From Acidobacteriaceae bacterium (GTDB lineage Bacteria; Acidobacteriota; Terriglobia; Terriglobales; Acidobacteriaceae), in contig JAOAPC010000010.1 of the NCBI GenBank assembly GCA_025462735.1, positions 124,001 through 188,000 on the forward strand: 64,000 nucleotides of DNA, in the 5' to 3' direction. The position numbers and the translations under genes were made by a program. Shown here piece by piece: positions 46,937 through 55,828 of the stretch. The number at the start of each line of letters is the position of its first letter. The first letter of the stretch is position 1. The notes under the pieces were generated by a model. The model saw only the letters and a list, made by a program, of their open reading frames with translations, made no database searches and was not told where the DNA came from.

Positions 46937-47166
46937 TGCGTAGCTCGCCTCCGAAAGGACGGTGCGCAATCATCTTAAATAATCGAAATAGACCTTGCTC
47001 AGACCGGTGCGCGATTGTCCACATTCTTGGATGAGCATTGAAGTCAGTTGTCATCAGGCATTTACAAAAATTTACCTGGCCCAGGGCGAGAAGCGGGTTG
47101 CGCCGGTCATTCACAATGGCGGACCTGGACGGGCTCGGTTATATTGGACGGCCAACGGGAAGCGTG

Positions 47167-48027
47167 ATGTCACTCTCAATTGCTCAGTCTGCAATCATCA
47201 TCCGCGATCTGGAAACCATTGCGGAGCTCGAACCTATGCTCCGGCTGGAGAAAGAGGTGTGGGGTCTTGCCGACGCGGATGTGACTCCAATTACCCTCGC
47301 CGTGGCCTTAAAATCAGCCGGTAGCATGTTGATTGGCGCTTTTGAGGGCCCCCAACTTGTAGGGTTTGCCCTGGCCTTTCCTAGCTTTGAGCGTGGCAGG
47401 GTCGGGTTCCACTCCCATATGCTGGCCGTCCGACCCGCATATCGAGAACATGGCCTGGGATATCGATTGAAGCTGGCCCAACGCGAGCGAGCGCTGTCAC
47501 TTGGGATCACCGAGATGACATGGACCTTCGATCCGTTGCGCCGTCTGAATGCGCACTTGAATTTCTGCAAGCTCGGGGTCATCTCGGATAGCTACAGAGT
47601 GGATTTCTACGGCCCCCAAACCTCGAGTCCCCTGCACACCAACGGCACCGACCGGCTCTGGGTAACGTGGCATATGTCGGGTCAGCGCGTACAGGAACGA
47701 ATGGGCGGTAAAGAACAAGAACGAAGCGCGGAGGTCCTGGACGCGCTCAAACATCTAGAGCCGCTCGTGCGCTTTAACGGTGCCGGTAGACCTGCGGAAG
47801 GAGATCTGGCGGCAGCGCTTTCACGGCAAAGGATTGCGATCGAGATTCCCGGTGATATAGACCGGATCGAACAGAAGGATAAAGAACTTGCCCGTCACTG
47901 GAGGCTTGCCACGCGCCATGCATTCACGGAAGCTCTGAAAGCCGGCTTCATCGTCAAAGAATTCTGCCGGTCGATTCGCGGCCAACAGGGGCCTGGGGCA
48001 TATCTACTGGAACGCGCCAGCGAATGA
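47167..48027 (+). CDS. GNAT-superfamily protein (COG3375 type)
   Basis: 286 residues from the ATG at 47167, which has GGGAAG upstream. Acetyl-CoA-binding region LAVRPAYREHGLGYRLKLAQRERA (about 94-117) is of the R/Q-x-x-G-x-G/A kind, and MTWTFDPLRRLNAHLNFCKLGV is the block typical of the predicted acetyltransferase family COG3375. The substrate is unknown. Longer in-frame starts (47038, 47116) lie in the divergent promoter region and are less likely. Confidence 0.82.
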   Translation: MSLSIAQSAIIIRDLETIAELEPMLRLEKEVWGLADADVTPITLAVALKSAGSMLIGAFEGPQLVGFALAFPSFERGRVGFHSHMLAVRPAYREHGLGYRLKLAQRERALSLGITEMTWTFDPLRRLNAHLNFCKLGVISDSYRVDFYGPQTSSPLHTNGTDRLWVTWHMSGQRVQERMGGKEQERSAEVLDALKHLEPLVRFNGAGRPAEGDLAAALSRQRIAIEIPGDIDRIEQKDKELARHWRLATRHAFTEALKAGFIVKEFCRSIRGQQGPGAYLLERASE

Positions 48028-48042
48028 GAAGTTCCATGCCAA

Positions 48043-48675
48043 CTAACGTTTCTTCAGGAATGGGTTCGCTTCGCGCTCGCCTCCAATAGTAGTGAGCGGC
48101 CCGTGCCCAGGAACGACGGCAGTGTCGTCCGGCAGAGCAAGCAGTTTGTCATGCAATGAACGCATGATTTTTTCAAATGACCCACCGGGTAAGTCGGTGC
48201 GGCCGATGCTGCCAGCGAAGAGCGTGTCTCCGGCGATCAATTTCTTCTCAGCGGGAAAATACAGACAGATGCTTCCCTCGGTGTGTCCCGGCGTATGCAT
48301 AACGTTCGCCAGCAAAGAGCCGGCTTTTACGGATTCCTGCTCGCCGAGATTCTGATCGACCTCGACTTTTCCCGGCGCCTGCATTCCAATCCACGCGGCC
48401 TGGATGTCTATCATTTTCAAAAGCGCGTAATCGTTGTCATTGAGCAGGATCGGCGCGCCCGTGGCTGCGCGCAATTTCATCGCCCCGCCGACATGATCGA
48501 TGTGGGCATGGGTGATTACGATTTGCTTTACCGTAAGTTTGTGCTTTTCAATGATGGCAAAAATGTCCGCAATGTCATCGCCTGGATCGATGACCATCGC
48601 TTCGCGGGAAATCTCGTCGCCGATGACGGAACAGTTGCACTGCAAAGGACCGACGGGCAGAATTTCGTGGATCAT
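48043..48675 (-). CDS. Metallo-beta-lactamase-fold hydrolase (glyoxalase II-like)
   Basis: 210 residues from the ATG at 48675 (MIHEILPVGPLQCNC). Zinc motif THAHIDHVGG (about 60-69), then HTPGHTEGSICLY and AGDTLFAGSIGRTDLPGG and the last His in VVPGHGP. This is the small YcbL-type subgroup with glyoxalase II activity on S-lactoylglutathione or a related thioester. Its stop lies 15 bp from the convergent GNAT stop. Confidence 0.9.
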   Translation of the reverse strand: MIHEILPVGPLQCNCSVIGDEISREAMVIDPGDDIADIFAIIEKHKLTVKQIVITHAHIDHVGGAMKLRAATGAPILLNDNDYALLKMIDIQAAWIGMQAPGKVEVDQNLGEQESVKAGSLLANVMHTPGHTEGSICLYFPAEKKLIAGDTLFAGSIGRTDLPGGSFEKIMRSLHDKLLALPDDTAVVPGHGPLTTIGGEREANPFLKKR

Positions 48676-48785
48676 GTGAATTTGCAGCTCCGCTTTTTGC
48701 CGTTGGCTCGGAGCTTGTGACACGTTGCTAACCGCTTAGACACGAGACGGCTCGAAAGTAAGCAGCTAGGAACAAGAGGGTAGGG

Positions 48786-48995
48786 CTACTTTGAAGTCGT
48801 TCGCAACCTCCGCGAAAATGTATATCCAAGAATTGCGCCAATAACAGCGCCAATGAGAATTTCGACGCGGGAATCAAGCAGCACTCCATACCAAGTCTGA
48901 GAATAGCTGTCCAGTGAACCAAAGAACGCCCCAACCAACGCCACTCCAAGTGTCCAGAAGATGATCTTTCGCATTTGGCCACTCATGCTACCCAT
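48786..48995 (-). CDS. Small membrane protein, unknown
   Basis: 69 residues with two hydrophobic segments (IIFWTLGVALVGAFFGSL and VEILIGAVIGAILGYTF) separated by a short loop and closed by a basic tail, RRLRTTSK. A Gly-rich pair of helices in this arrangement is protein-like. I do not recognise the family. An overlapping frame (48728-48982) lacks this pattern. Located between secG and the beta-lactamase-fold hydrolase. Confidence 0.5.
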   Translation of the reverse strand: MGSMSGQMRKIIFWTLGVALVGAFFGSLDSYSQTWYGVLLDSRVEILIGAVIGAILGYTFSRRLRTTSK

Positions 48996-49054
48996 CTCTC
49001 CGCCCTCGCATGTGCTCCCTAGGGCCCGCTACCAGCACGAGAGCCGACTTGCAG

Positions 49055-49375
49055 TTATTTCTTGGGAGCAGGCGAATTCCCAGGTTTTGCGGGAGCTGCT
49101 GGCGTGGACTTATAGTCCGTCAGAACCGATTTTGGTCCGGTCTTGTGCGAGGCGGCAATCGACAGCGTGATAGAGGTCAGCATGAAGATGATCGCGCACC
49201 AGGTCGTGGCCTTGGTGAGTATGGTTGCCGCGCCACGCGGGCCGAAGGCGGTCTGGCTGCCCTGTCCGCCGAACGCTGCGGCTATGTCGCCGCTCTTGCC
49301 GCTTTGCAGCAGGACAACAATGATCAAAAAGAAGGAAACGAAAATGTGAACTATATAGATAAGCGTAGTAAGCAT
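49055..49375 (-). CDS. secG: Preprotein translocase subunit SecG
   Basis: 106 residues. Two membrane helices (IVHIFVSFFLIIVVLLQ and CAIIFMLTSITLSIA) enclose the SecG loop QSGKSGDIAAAFGGQGSQTAFGPRGAATILTK, including the conserved GxxGxGxxQTAFGxRG-type stretch. A Pro/Ala/Lys-rich tail follows. Start is the ATG at 49375; the open frame beyond it only reads into the tRNA gene. SecG assists SecYE during protein export. 54 bp downstream of tRNA-Leu and probably on the same transcript. Confidence 0.95.
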   Translation of the reverse strand: MLTTLIYIVHIFVSFFLIIVVLLQSGKSGDIAAAFGGQGSQTAFGPRGAATILTKATTWCAIIFMLTSITLSIAASHKTGPKSVLTDYKSTPAAPAKPGNSPAPKK

Positions 49376-49429
49376 GAATGCGGAAACCTTTGCTGGAACG
49401 AGTCTTTTCTGAGCTAGTGCTCCGGAACA

Positions 49430-49514
49430 TGGTGCGGAAGGGGGGACTTGAACCCCCACGCCTTTCGGCGCCACCCCCTCAAGATGGTGTGTCTGCCAAT
49501 TCCACCACTTCCGC
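49430..49514 (-). tRNA. tRNA-Leu (GAG)
   Basis: 85 nt, minus strand, with encoded CCA (49430-49432). Acceptor GCGGAAG pairs with CTTCCGC; D-arm region TGGCAGACAC; anticodon stem CCATC/GGTGG encloses TT-GAG-GG, giving anticodon GAG; a long class II variable arm (GGCGCCGAAAGGCG region); T-arm GGGGGTTCAAGTCCCCC. It reads CUC and CUU. The E. coli leuU gene with the same anticodon is also next to secG, there downstream of it. Confidence 0.95.
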
Positions 49515-49662
49515 TAAACTGAGCACTTTTCGGCGTTTATTGGGTACTTGAGACCAACTGGGTGAGGCGTAGCCCACAGAAAGTCATTCAAAGCTTACAC
49601 TGACAGGCGGCGCGAATTCAAGCCAAGCACCTCAATAGGAAGCACCGCCGCGGACCTAAATT

Positions 49663-50505
49663 GTGATCACCGATTGCCACATTCACATCCAGCCGCTGCA
49701 TATGTTTCATCCGCATGCTTTGGAGCTGATAAAGAAACGAAGGCCGAATTTCGAGCAGATCGTCGAGTTCACTCGTTCTCCGAAATCATTCCTCAAGTAT
49801 TTGGACGCTGCCGGCGTGGACCGGGCGGTGCTGATCAATTACGTTGCGCCGGACGTGATTGGCTTTAGCTCAGAAGTGAACCAATTCATCGCGGATTATG
49901 TGAAGGCGGACCCAAAGCGCCTGATTCCGTGCGGCGGCGTACATCCCAGGCAATCTCGCGATATCGAATCGGAGATCGAACAAATCCTGCGGCTGAAACT
50001 CCGCATGATCAAGATCCATCCTCCGCACCAGCTCCTTTTCCCTAACGACTATCTGAATGGAGTCAAGGAACTTGAGATCATCTATCGCTCCGCCGAAGCG
50101 AATGGCATTCCAGTCATGTTTCACACCGGAACTTCAATTTTTCCCGGCGCTCGCAACCGCTATGGCGATCCAATTTTCATCGACGATGTCGCAGTCGATT
50201 TCCCCAAGCTGAAGATCATTCTCGCGCACGGAGGCCGGCCGTTGTGGATGCAGACGGCATTCTTTCTTCTGCGGCGGCATCCCAACGTGTTTCTCGACAT
50301 TAGCGGAATTCCGCCTAAGTCCCTACTCAAATATTTTCCCCGCCTGGATCAGATCGCAGCAAAAACTCTCTTCGGCACCGACTGGCCCGGGCCCGGTGTA
50401 CCCGAGGTAAAAGCGAATCTCGACGATTTTCGTGCGCTTCCGCTAAGTGAAGAAACTCGGCAGCAGATTCTTTCGAAGACAGCCGCGAGAATTTGGGCGG
50501 AATAA
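49663..50505 (+). CDS. Amidohydrolase-family metal-dependent hydrolase
   Basis: 280 residues from a GTG at 49663. Amidohydro_2 pattern: DCHIHIQP at the start (HxH), IPVMFHTGTS (about 151-160), IILAHGGRP (about 186) and LFGTDWPGPGV (about 238), where the Asp completes the metal site. Members hydrolyse or decarboxylate small cyclic or aromatic acids; the substrate is not clear. No signal peptide. A decayed copy of its last 120 bp lies beyond the next gene. Confidence 0.85.
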   Translation: MITDCHIHIQPLHMFHPHALELIKKRRPNFEQIVEFTRSPKSFLKYLDAAGVDRAVLINYVAPDVIGFSSEVNQFIADYVKADPKRLIPCGGVHPRQSRDIESEIEQILRLKLRMIKIHPPHQLLFPNDYLNGVKELEIIYRSAEANGIPVMFHTGTSIFPGARNRYGDPIFIDDVAVDFPKLKIILAHGGRPLWMQTAFFLLRRHPNVFLDISGIPPKSLLKYFPRLDQIAAKTLFGTDWPGPGVPEVKANLDDFRALPLSEETRQQILSKTAARIWAE

Positions 50506-50591
50506 ACTCATCATTTCACCACGCGCGCTTTTCGCCTAAAATAACCATCCGTCGGATCAATAGTAGCCGGGACTTTTTAGGAGGGACGATT

Positions 50592-51611
50592 TTGCGACGA
50601 CCGCTGAACGTTTACATTACGACGATATTGGCTTTGTGTGCCCTGCTGTCGAACGCGCAGGAGAAGTTACCACTAAAGTTGATCACAACAACCCCGATGC
50701 CGGGTTTCATCGGTGATTTCGACCACTTTGGCTTAGACCGCAAAGGCAACCGCCTTTTTCTCGCGGCTGAGGAACACAAGACAGTCGAGGTGTTCGACCT
50801 CCGGACGGGGGGGCGGATTCATAGTATTGAGGGCTTCGGGCAGCCGCTAATGATGGTTTATTTGCCCGAGCAGAACCAGTTGGTCGTGACGGACGGAGGT
50901 GATAGCGCGGTTCATCTTGTCGATTGCAAGAGTTACAAGATTATTAAAACCATTAAGTTGGGTGAGGGCGTAGATCACGGCGTGCTTAATCCAGTGAATC
51001 ATTACTACTACGTGGAGAGCGGAGGCGGGTCCAATGCTCCCACGCATGTTCTCGGCATAATTGACACGAAGTCGTTTAAACACGTCGGCGACATCACCGG
51101 ACTGCCCGGAAGTTCTAATGAAGGAATGGTCATCGATCACGCTGGCAAGAAGTTGTATGTAAACCTCACGGGTACGGACGAGATCGGCGTCGTTAGCCTT
51201 GACACTCGCCAGCTCGTCGCCAAGTGGCCCTTGCCTAACGCGCACGTAGCCCATGCGATAGTGCTTGATGAAACCGAGCATCGAATTTTTATCGCGACCC
51301 GCCAGCCACCACAGTTCATCGTTTTTAATACCGATACCGGTAAAGTCGTGACTTCTCTCCCGTGCGTCGGTGTCAACAGTGACATGTCGTTTGATATCGC
51401 GCGTAAACGAATTTATGTGACTGGAAGTGAAACGGCGTCTGTCTTTGAACAGCTAGATGCGGACCATTACGAGCACATCGCCGAAGTGCCTACTGCTTAC
51501 CGTGCCAAATCCTCAATTTTTGTACCCGACCTGAAGCGGCTCTATGTCGCAGTTTCAGGTAAAGGTAAGCCCGATGCAAAATTGGAGTTGCTAATTTACG
51601 AAGTTCAATGA
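50592..51611 (+). CDS. Secreted YncE-like beta-propeller protein
   Basis: 339 residues from a TTG at 50592 preceded by AGGAGGG at about 50579-50585. A short signal peptide (YITTILALCALLSNAQ) is followed by seven-blade YVTN/YncE-type repeats (KTVEVFDLRTGGRIHSIEGF, SAVHLVDCKSYKIIKTIKLG, DEIGVVSLDTRQLVAKWPL, FIVFNTDTGKVVTSLPC). Such proteins are periplasmic binding platforms without catalytic residues. It lies between the amidohydrolase and a decayed copy of the amidohydrolase tail, so it may have arrived by insertion or recombination. Confidence 0.82.
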   Translation: MRRPLNVYITTILALCALLSNAQEKLPLKLITTTPMPGFIGDFDHFGLDRKGNRLFLAAEEHKTVEVFDLRTGGRIHSIEGFGQPLMMVYLPEQNQLVVTDGGDSAVHLVDCKSYKIIKTIKLGEGVDHGVLNPVNHYYYVESGGGSNAPTHVLGIIDTKSFKHVGDITGLPGSSNEGMVIDHAGKKLYVNLTGTDEIGVVSLDTRQLVAKWPLPNAHVAHAIVLDETEHRIFIATRQPPQFIVFNTDTGKVVTSLPCVGVNSDMSFDIARKRIYVTGSETASVFEQLDADHYEHIAEVPTAYRAKSSIFVPDLKRLYVAVSGKGKPDAKLELLIYEVQ

Positions 51612-51654
51612 TCTAAGTTCATCAACATAACCTTCCGCTTCGCGTGAATTTCTG

Positions 51655-51773
51655 AATGCCCCGGGGTCCCCGAGGTGAAAGCGAATCGCGATGATTTCGC
51701 TCGCGCCCGCTCAGTGACGAAACTCGGCAGCACATTCTTTCGAAGACAGCATTGAGCATTTGGCCGGAACAAG
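51655..51773 (+). pseudogene. Decayed duplicate of the amidohydrolase 3' end
   Basis: CCGAGGTGAAAGCGAATC, then GAAACTCGGCAGCACATTC and TTTCGAAGACAGCATTGAGC match 50401-50500 (CCGAGGTAAAAGCGAATC, GAAACTCGGCAGCAGATTC, TTTCGAAGACAGCCGCGAGA) with substitutions and several 1-3 base gaps that break the frame. There is no open frame here. The rest of the 346-bp spacer holds only the promoter of the TonB receptor. Confidence 0.8.
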
Positions 51774-51852
51774 TCGGTTGGTAATTGCCGCTAATGTTCG
51801 AAACCAGACAACTCTGAGGGCACAGAGTGTCGCTAGGTTTTTTTCATCTGCT

Positions 51853-51897
51853 ATTCACACTCCATTCACACTCCGTTTATTCTGTGGTCTTTAAAAT
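51853..51897 (+). promoter_or_regulatory. Pho-box-like tandem repeats and -10 of the TonB receptor gene
   Basis: ATTCACACTCC occurs twice in perfect tandem (51853-51863, 51864-51874), followed by a degenerate third half (TTTATT, 51876-51881). TAAAAT at 51892-51897 is 10 bp further on. Direct repeats of 11-bp period ending about 10 bp before a -10 is the arrangement of PhoB/PhoP-type activator sites. Confidence 0.5.
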
Positions 51898-51957
51898 TCG
51901 GCCATTCCATTCAGCATGAAACAGAGTCGGCGCTTAGGCCGAAAAGGAGACTCTCCC

Positions 51958-54801
51958 ATGACTCGCTTGCGCGTGCTAGCGGTGGTTTGTCTGATCAGTC
52001 TTGGTTTACTTCATAACTTTGCAGCCGCACAAAGCGGTCGGAGCGGAATCGTTGGCCACGTGAACGACTCCGCCGGAGCAGTCGTTCAACATGCCAGGGT
52101 GGAACTCCAGCCCGGCGGCATAGTCGCAACCACCGGCGACACAGGAGATTTCACGATCTCAGACCTTGCCCCGGGAGACTACACGCTCACGGTCTCATAC
52201 GTCGGTTTCTCTGTTTTTTCTAGCAGAGTAAGGGTCGGGGCCGGAGAACCGGTTCGGGTGAACGCGGTCCTACAACTCGGCACTCAGAATGAGTCAGTGA
52301 CCGTGCATGCCGACCGGCAAGGGGGAGAGGCCGAGGCCCTGGACATTGAACGTACTGCGGACAACATCGTGCAGGTGCTACCAGCGGACGTGATCACCAG
52401 CTTGCCTAACACTAATATCGCGGACGCCCTAGGCCGCCTGCCCAGCGTTTCGCTGGAACGTGACGAGGGAGAGGGCAAGTACGTTCAGATTCGCGGCACC
52501 GAACCTCGCCTAAGTAACGTAACTGTAAACGGGATTCATTTGCCGTCTCCTGAAGGTGTACGCAATGTGAAGCTGGACGCGATTCCAGCGGACCTGGTCG
52601 AATCTGTGGAAATTAACAAAACACTGTCCGCAAATCAGGACGCTGACGCCATCGGAGGGTCAGTAAATCTAGTTACCCGGTCGCCCGCAGATCAACCATA
52701 CGTTAGCTTGATGGGAATGGGCGGGTATACGCCAATCACCGGCGGTCGGGAGCTCCATCAGTTCGCAGGAACTGCCGGACAACGGTTTGGTCAGAGCAAA
52801 AAATTTGGCGCGCTGTTCGGCTTCAGTTACGACTACAACGCGCGCGGAATTGACGATTTGGAACCTGGGCCGGCGATCAACACGTTCACGCCAGACAACG
52901 GAACTGTGTTCGTTGGGCCGCCCACTGCGGATCTTCGCAACTATCACTATGATCGCAGCCGCTACGGATTCGATGGCGATCTTGACTACAGATTGGGAGA
53001 AATGTCCAGTGTTTACCTGCGCGGCCTTTTCTCGCACTTTAACGACAATGGAGAGGACTGGATCTACAGTCCAGCCATCAATGTCTTCCCTTCCAACCTT
53101 TCTGATCCCACAACTAACACTTGTGGCCTTACGAACGCGACCGCATTTGGCAATCCGACTGGTTGCGGCGGCGTGGGTTTCAAAGATATCTATCGCAAGC
53201 CTGCTCAGCAGCTTGTCAGTGTCCAGGCTGGAGCGCGGCATGCCTTTGGGAAGACGCTCTTGATCTATGAAGCAGCGCTTTCTGAGTCCAGTTACACGGG
53301 TGGTTTTTCATTTTCCGGCTTCGATGGGCGGGGTGCCGCTGACAACAGCGTGGCGTTTGCAGTGGACACGAGAAATCCCTTCGTTCCCAAATTTCCGGTA
53401 CTTAACGGCGTCAACATTTATGATCCCGCGGCATACACGCTGGCCTTTGCTGATACTGAAAAAGACGGAATTTTTGAGCGCGACGTTGTCGGAGACATAT
53501 CTTTGAGCAGGCAGTACTCCCTTGGAGGCCATTTCAGCACCTTCGAACTCGGATTCAAAGGATGGGATGCCAGTAAGACATCGGTGGTGGATAGGGAGAA
53601 TTTCAACAGCGCTGGCGGCCAGCCTATGACCCAGTTCCTGGGCAACTACAGGGATAATAATTACTACTTCCACCAGCTCACATACGGACCAACGACTTCA
53701 TTCAATAAAATTCGCGCAGCGCTGGAACCAGGAGGCACGTCGCCGGATCTAGGTACCAACATTCCCAATGATTGGGACATTAGTGAACGCATCTGGGCTG
53801 GTTACGCGATGGACACTATCAACCTGGGCAATTTCCGACTCCAGGCTGGAGTTCGCGTTGAATCCACTTCGGATGACCTCTTGGGCAACACGTTCACCAA
53901 TCAAATCAATCAATTCGGACCTGTGTCCAAGGCCCACAGCTACACTGACGTATTTCCGAGTGTGCAGGCGCAGTATCGCCTCGATTCCGACACGATTCTG
54001 CGCGCGGCCTACGGCATTGGTATTGCACGGCCCAACTTTCAAGACATCGCACCGTACCAATCTTATGATCCAACGGCCTCAAATTTTCCCGTGACCGCCG
54101 GCAATCCTAACCTTCTGCCGACTCGCGCCCAGAACTTCGATTTGCTCGCTGAGCACTATTTTGGATCTCTCGGCATAATCCAAGGCGGAGTTTTCTACAA
54201 ATCTTTGACGAACCCTATCTATTTTGTGGATTCACAGGTTCCTCCAGGATTCCCGAATGCGGGGTTGGGGGAAGTCGCGCCCATCAATGGACCAAGCGCT
54301 CACATTGTTGGTTTTGAAGCAGCGTGGCAACAGCGGCTCACGTTTTTGCCAGGGGCTCTGAACAGCATGGGCGTGAGCGCCAACTATGGACACACAACCT
54401 CCCGAGCCAGCTTTCCGGCTGGCGCAGGCCGAACAGACCACCCGACACTGCTGCGCACGGCACCCAACAATTGGAACTTCGACGTGACTTATGACAAGAA
54501 AGCCGTTTCTGCACGTATGGGACTCTCTCACAACGACGCCAACCTTTGGTCGTACGGCGGCAGCAATGCTAAGGACCCGAGCGGTGACCTTTACCTTTAT
54601 CCCCACACTCAGGTCGATGCGCAAGTCAGCTATTGGATTCCCCGCGCGCGTGGTCTGCAGGCAATCGTATCCGGGCTGAATCTGAACAACGAAGTCTTCG
54701 GATTCTATCTCGGCGCCGAGCGTTATCCTATCCAGCGCGAGTATTACAGTCGGACTTTCTCGGCGGGTCTACGGTGGACGTTGGGAGGCGAGCCGCACTA
54801 A
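51958..54801 (+). CDS. TonB-dependent outer-membrane receptor
   Basis: About 947 residues from the ATG at 51958, which follows AAAAGGAGA. Signal peptide ending AAAQS; a carboxypeptidase-regulatory-like domain (GIVGHVNDSAGAVVQHARVEL, about 28-110); a TonB-box-like ESVTVHA; a plug domain with VQIRGTEPRLSNVTVNG and INKTLSANQDADAIGGSVNLVTR; then a long beta barrel ending in an aromatic GLRWTL segment near the C-terminus. The plug resembles the Xanthomonas/Caulobacter receptor class, which imports diverse nutrients. An in-frame ATG at 51916 is less likely. The phosphoesterase behind it and the repeats in front suggest phosphorus-related uptake. Confidence 0.93.
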   Translation: MTRLRVLAVVCLISLGLLHNFAAAQSGRSGIVGHVNDSAGAVVQHARVELQPGGIVATTGDTGDFTISDLAPGDYTLTVSYVGFSVFSSRVRVGAGEPVRVNAVLQLGTQNESVTVHADRQGGEAEALDIERTADNIVQVLPADVITSLPNTNIADALGRLPSVSLERDEGEGKYVQIRGTEPRLSNVTVNGIHLPSPEGVRNVKLDAIPADLVESVEINKTLSANQDADAIGGSVNLVTRSPADQPYVSLMGMGGYTPITGGRELHQFAGTAGQRFGQSKKFGALFGFSYDYNARGIDDLEPGPAINTFTPDNGTVFVGPPTADLRNYHYDRSRYGFDGDLDYRLGEMSSVYLRGLFSHFNDNGEDWIYSPAINVFPSNLSDPTTNTCGLTNATAFGNPTGCGGVGFKDIYRKPAQQLVSVQAGARHAFGKTLLIYEAALSESSYTGGFSFSGFDGRGAADNSVAFAVDTRNPFVPKFPVLNGVNIYDPAAYTLAFADTEKDGIFERDVVGDISLSRQYSLGGHFSTFELGFKGWDASKTSVVDRENFNSAGGQPMTQFLGNYRDNNYYFHQLTYGPTTSFNKIRAALEPGGTSPDLGTNIPNDWDISERIWAGYAMDTINLGNFRLQAGVRVESTSDDLLGNTFTNQINQFGPVSKAHSYTDVFPSVQAQYRLDSDTILRAAYGIGIARPNFQDIAPYQSYDPTASNFPVTAGNPNLLPTRAQNFDLLAEHYFGSLGIIQGGVFYKSLTNPIYFVDSQVPPGFPNAGLGEVAPINGPSAHIVGFEAAWQQRLTFLPGALNSMGVSANYGHTTSRASFPAGAGRTDHPTLLRTAPNNWNFDVTYDKKAVSARMGLSHNDANLWSYGGSNAKDPSGDLYLYPHTQVDAQVSYWIPRARGLQAIVSGLNLNNEVFGFYLGAERYPIQREYYSRTFSAGLRWTLGGEPH

Positions 54802-54876
54802 GCACAGCTTGTGCTCAGCTGAAAGCCTGACCTAACATTTGTTCAGGTCTCAAAAAATTAATGACGAGGTGGGCTT

Positions 54877-55827
54877 TTGAACACACGTTCTCTTGCATCG
54901 TGGTCGCATTATTCCGTAGCGCTGTGCAGTTCGTTGATCCTGGTATTCTTCGTGGTCGGAGCATCGTCCTTTTCCCCAGCCGCCGACGACACTAAGCCGG
55001 CAGAGAAGAGTGTCGCCAGTTCTAACCCAGTTTTCGTCGGCGCTGGAGATATCGCCAGTTGCGACGATCTTTCGGGCGCATACGCGACTGCCAAGCTGAT
55101 CGAAAAAATTCCCGGTACTGTTTTTGCGGTCGGCGACCTTGCCTATCCCGGAGGAACCGATGAGGACTTCGCCAACTGCTACGGCCCTACCTGGGGACGA
55201 TTCAAAGACCGTACGCATCCTGTGCCGGGGAATCACGAATACAAGAACGCCGGCGCATCCGGCTACGTTCACTATTTCGGTGCAGCGGCGGGAGATCCAA
55301 CGAAGGAGTACTACAGCTACGATGTGGGGCAGTGGCACATCATTGCGCTGAACAGCGAGTGCGCCCAGGTTGGCGGCTGCGGCGCGACCTCAGAGCAGGC
55401 GAAGTGGCTACAGCACGATCTTACTGATCACCCAGCCGGGTGTACTCTTGCCTACTTTCATCGTCCGCTGTTTAGTTCGGGAGTGGCGCATGGCGCTGAT
55501 CCAGAGGTAAAACCCCTTTGGGACATCCTGTACCACGCCGGCGCCGACGTTGTGATCAATGGCCACGATCACGATTACGAACGGTTCGCGCCGCAAGACC
55601 CCAACGGCAAAGCCGAACCCCAGCATGGGATTCGCGAATTCGTCGTCGGCAGCGGGGGAAAGAATTCGCATCGCGTTTTTGGCTTGCCTCAACCTAACAG
55701 CGAAGCGCGCAATGCCGACACTTATGGAGTGCTGAAGCTCACGCTTCATCCCAAGAGCTACGACTGGGAGTTCGTTCCAGAACAAGGAAAGACGTTTACT
55801 GACTCCGGCACCGGGACCTGTCACTGA
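54877..55827 (+). CDS. Secreted metallophosphoesterase (purple acid phosphatase-like)
   Basis: 316 residues from a TTG at 54877 with GAGGTGG upstream. Signal peptide SLILVFFVVGASSFSPA. Calcineurin-like metal ligands appear in order: VGAGDIASCD, AVGDLAYPGG, VPGNHEY, LAYFHRPLFSS and INGHDHDYER. Acts outside the cytoplasm on phosphomonoesters. 75 bp after the TonB receptor with only a weak stem between them (54826-54847), so probably the same operon. Confidence 0.9.
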   Translation: MNTRSLASWSHYSVALCSSLILVFFVVGASSFSPAADDTKPAEKSVASSNPVFVGAGDIASCDDLSGAYATAKLIEKIPGTVFAVGDLAYPGGTDEDFANCYGPTWGRFKDRTHPVPGNHEYKNAGASGYVHYFGAAAGDPTKEYYSYDVGQWHIIALNSECAQVGGCGATSEQAKWLQHDLTDHPAGCTLAYFHRPLFSSGVAHGADPEVKPLWDILYHAGADVVINGHDHDYERFAPQDPNGKAEPQHGIREFVVGSGGKNSHRVFGLPQPNSEARNADTYGVLKLTLHPKSYDWEFVPEQGKTFTDSGTGTCH

Positions 55828-55828
55828 C

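Noticed and set aside
49376-49474. N-terminal extension of SecG
   Set aside because: The extra 33 codons are a translation of the tRNA-Leu gene and spacer.
50506-51660. Insertion sequence as the cause of the amidohydrolase tail duplication
   Set aside because: No transposase frame or terminal inverted repeats were found around the YncE-like gene.
54826-54847. Terminator between the TonB receptor and the phosphoesterase
   Set aside because: The stem is only about five base pairs and is followed by As, not Ts, on the coding strand.
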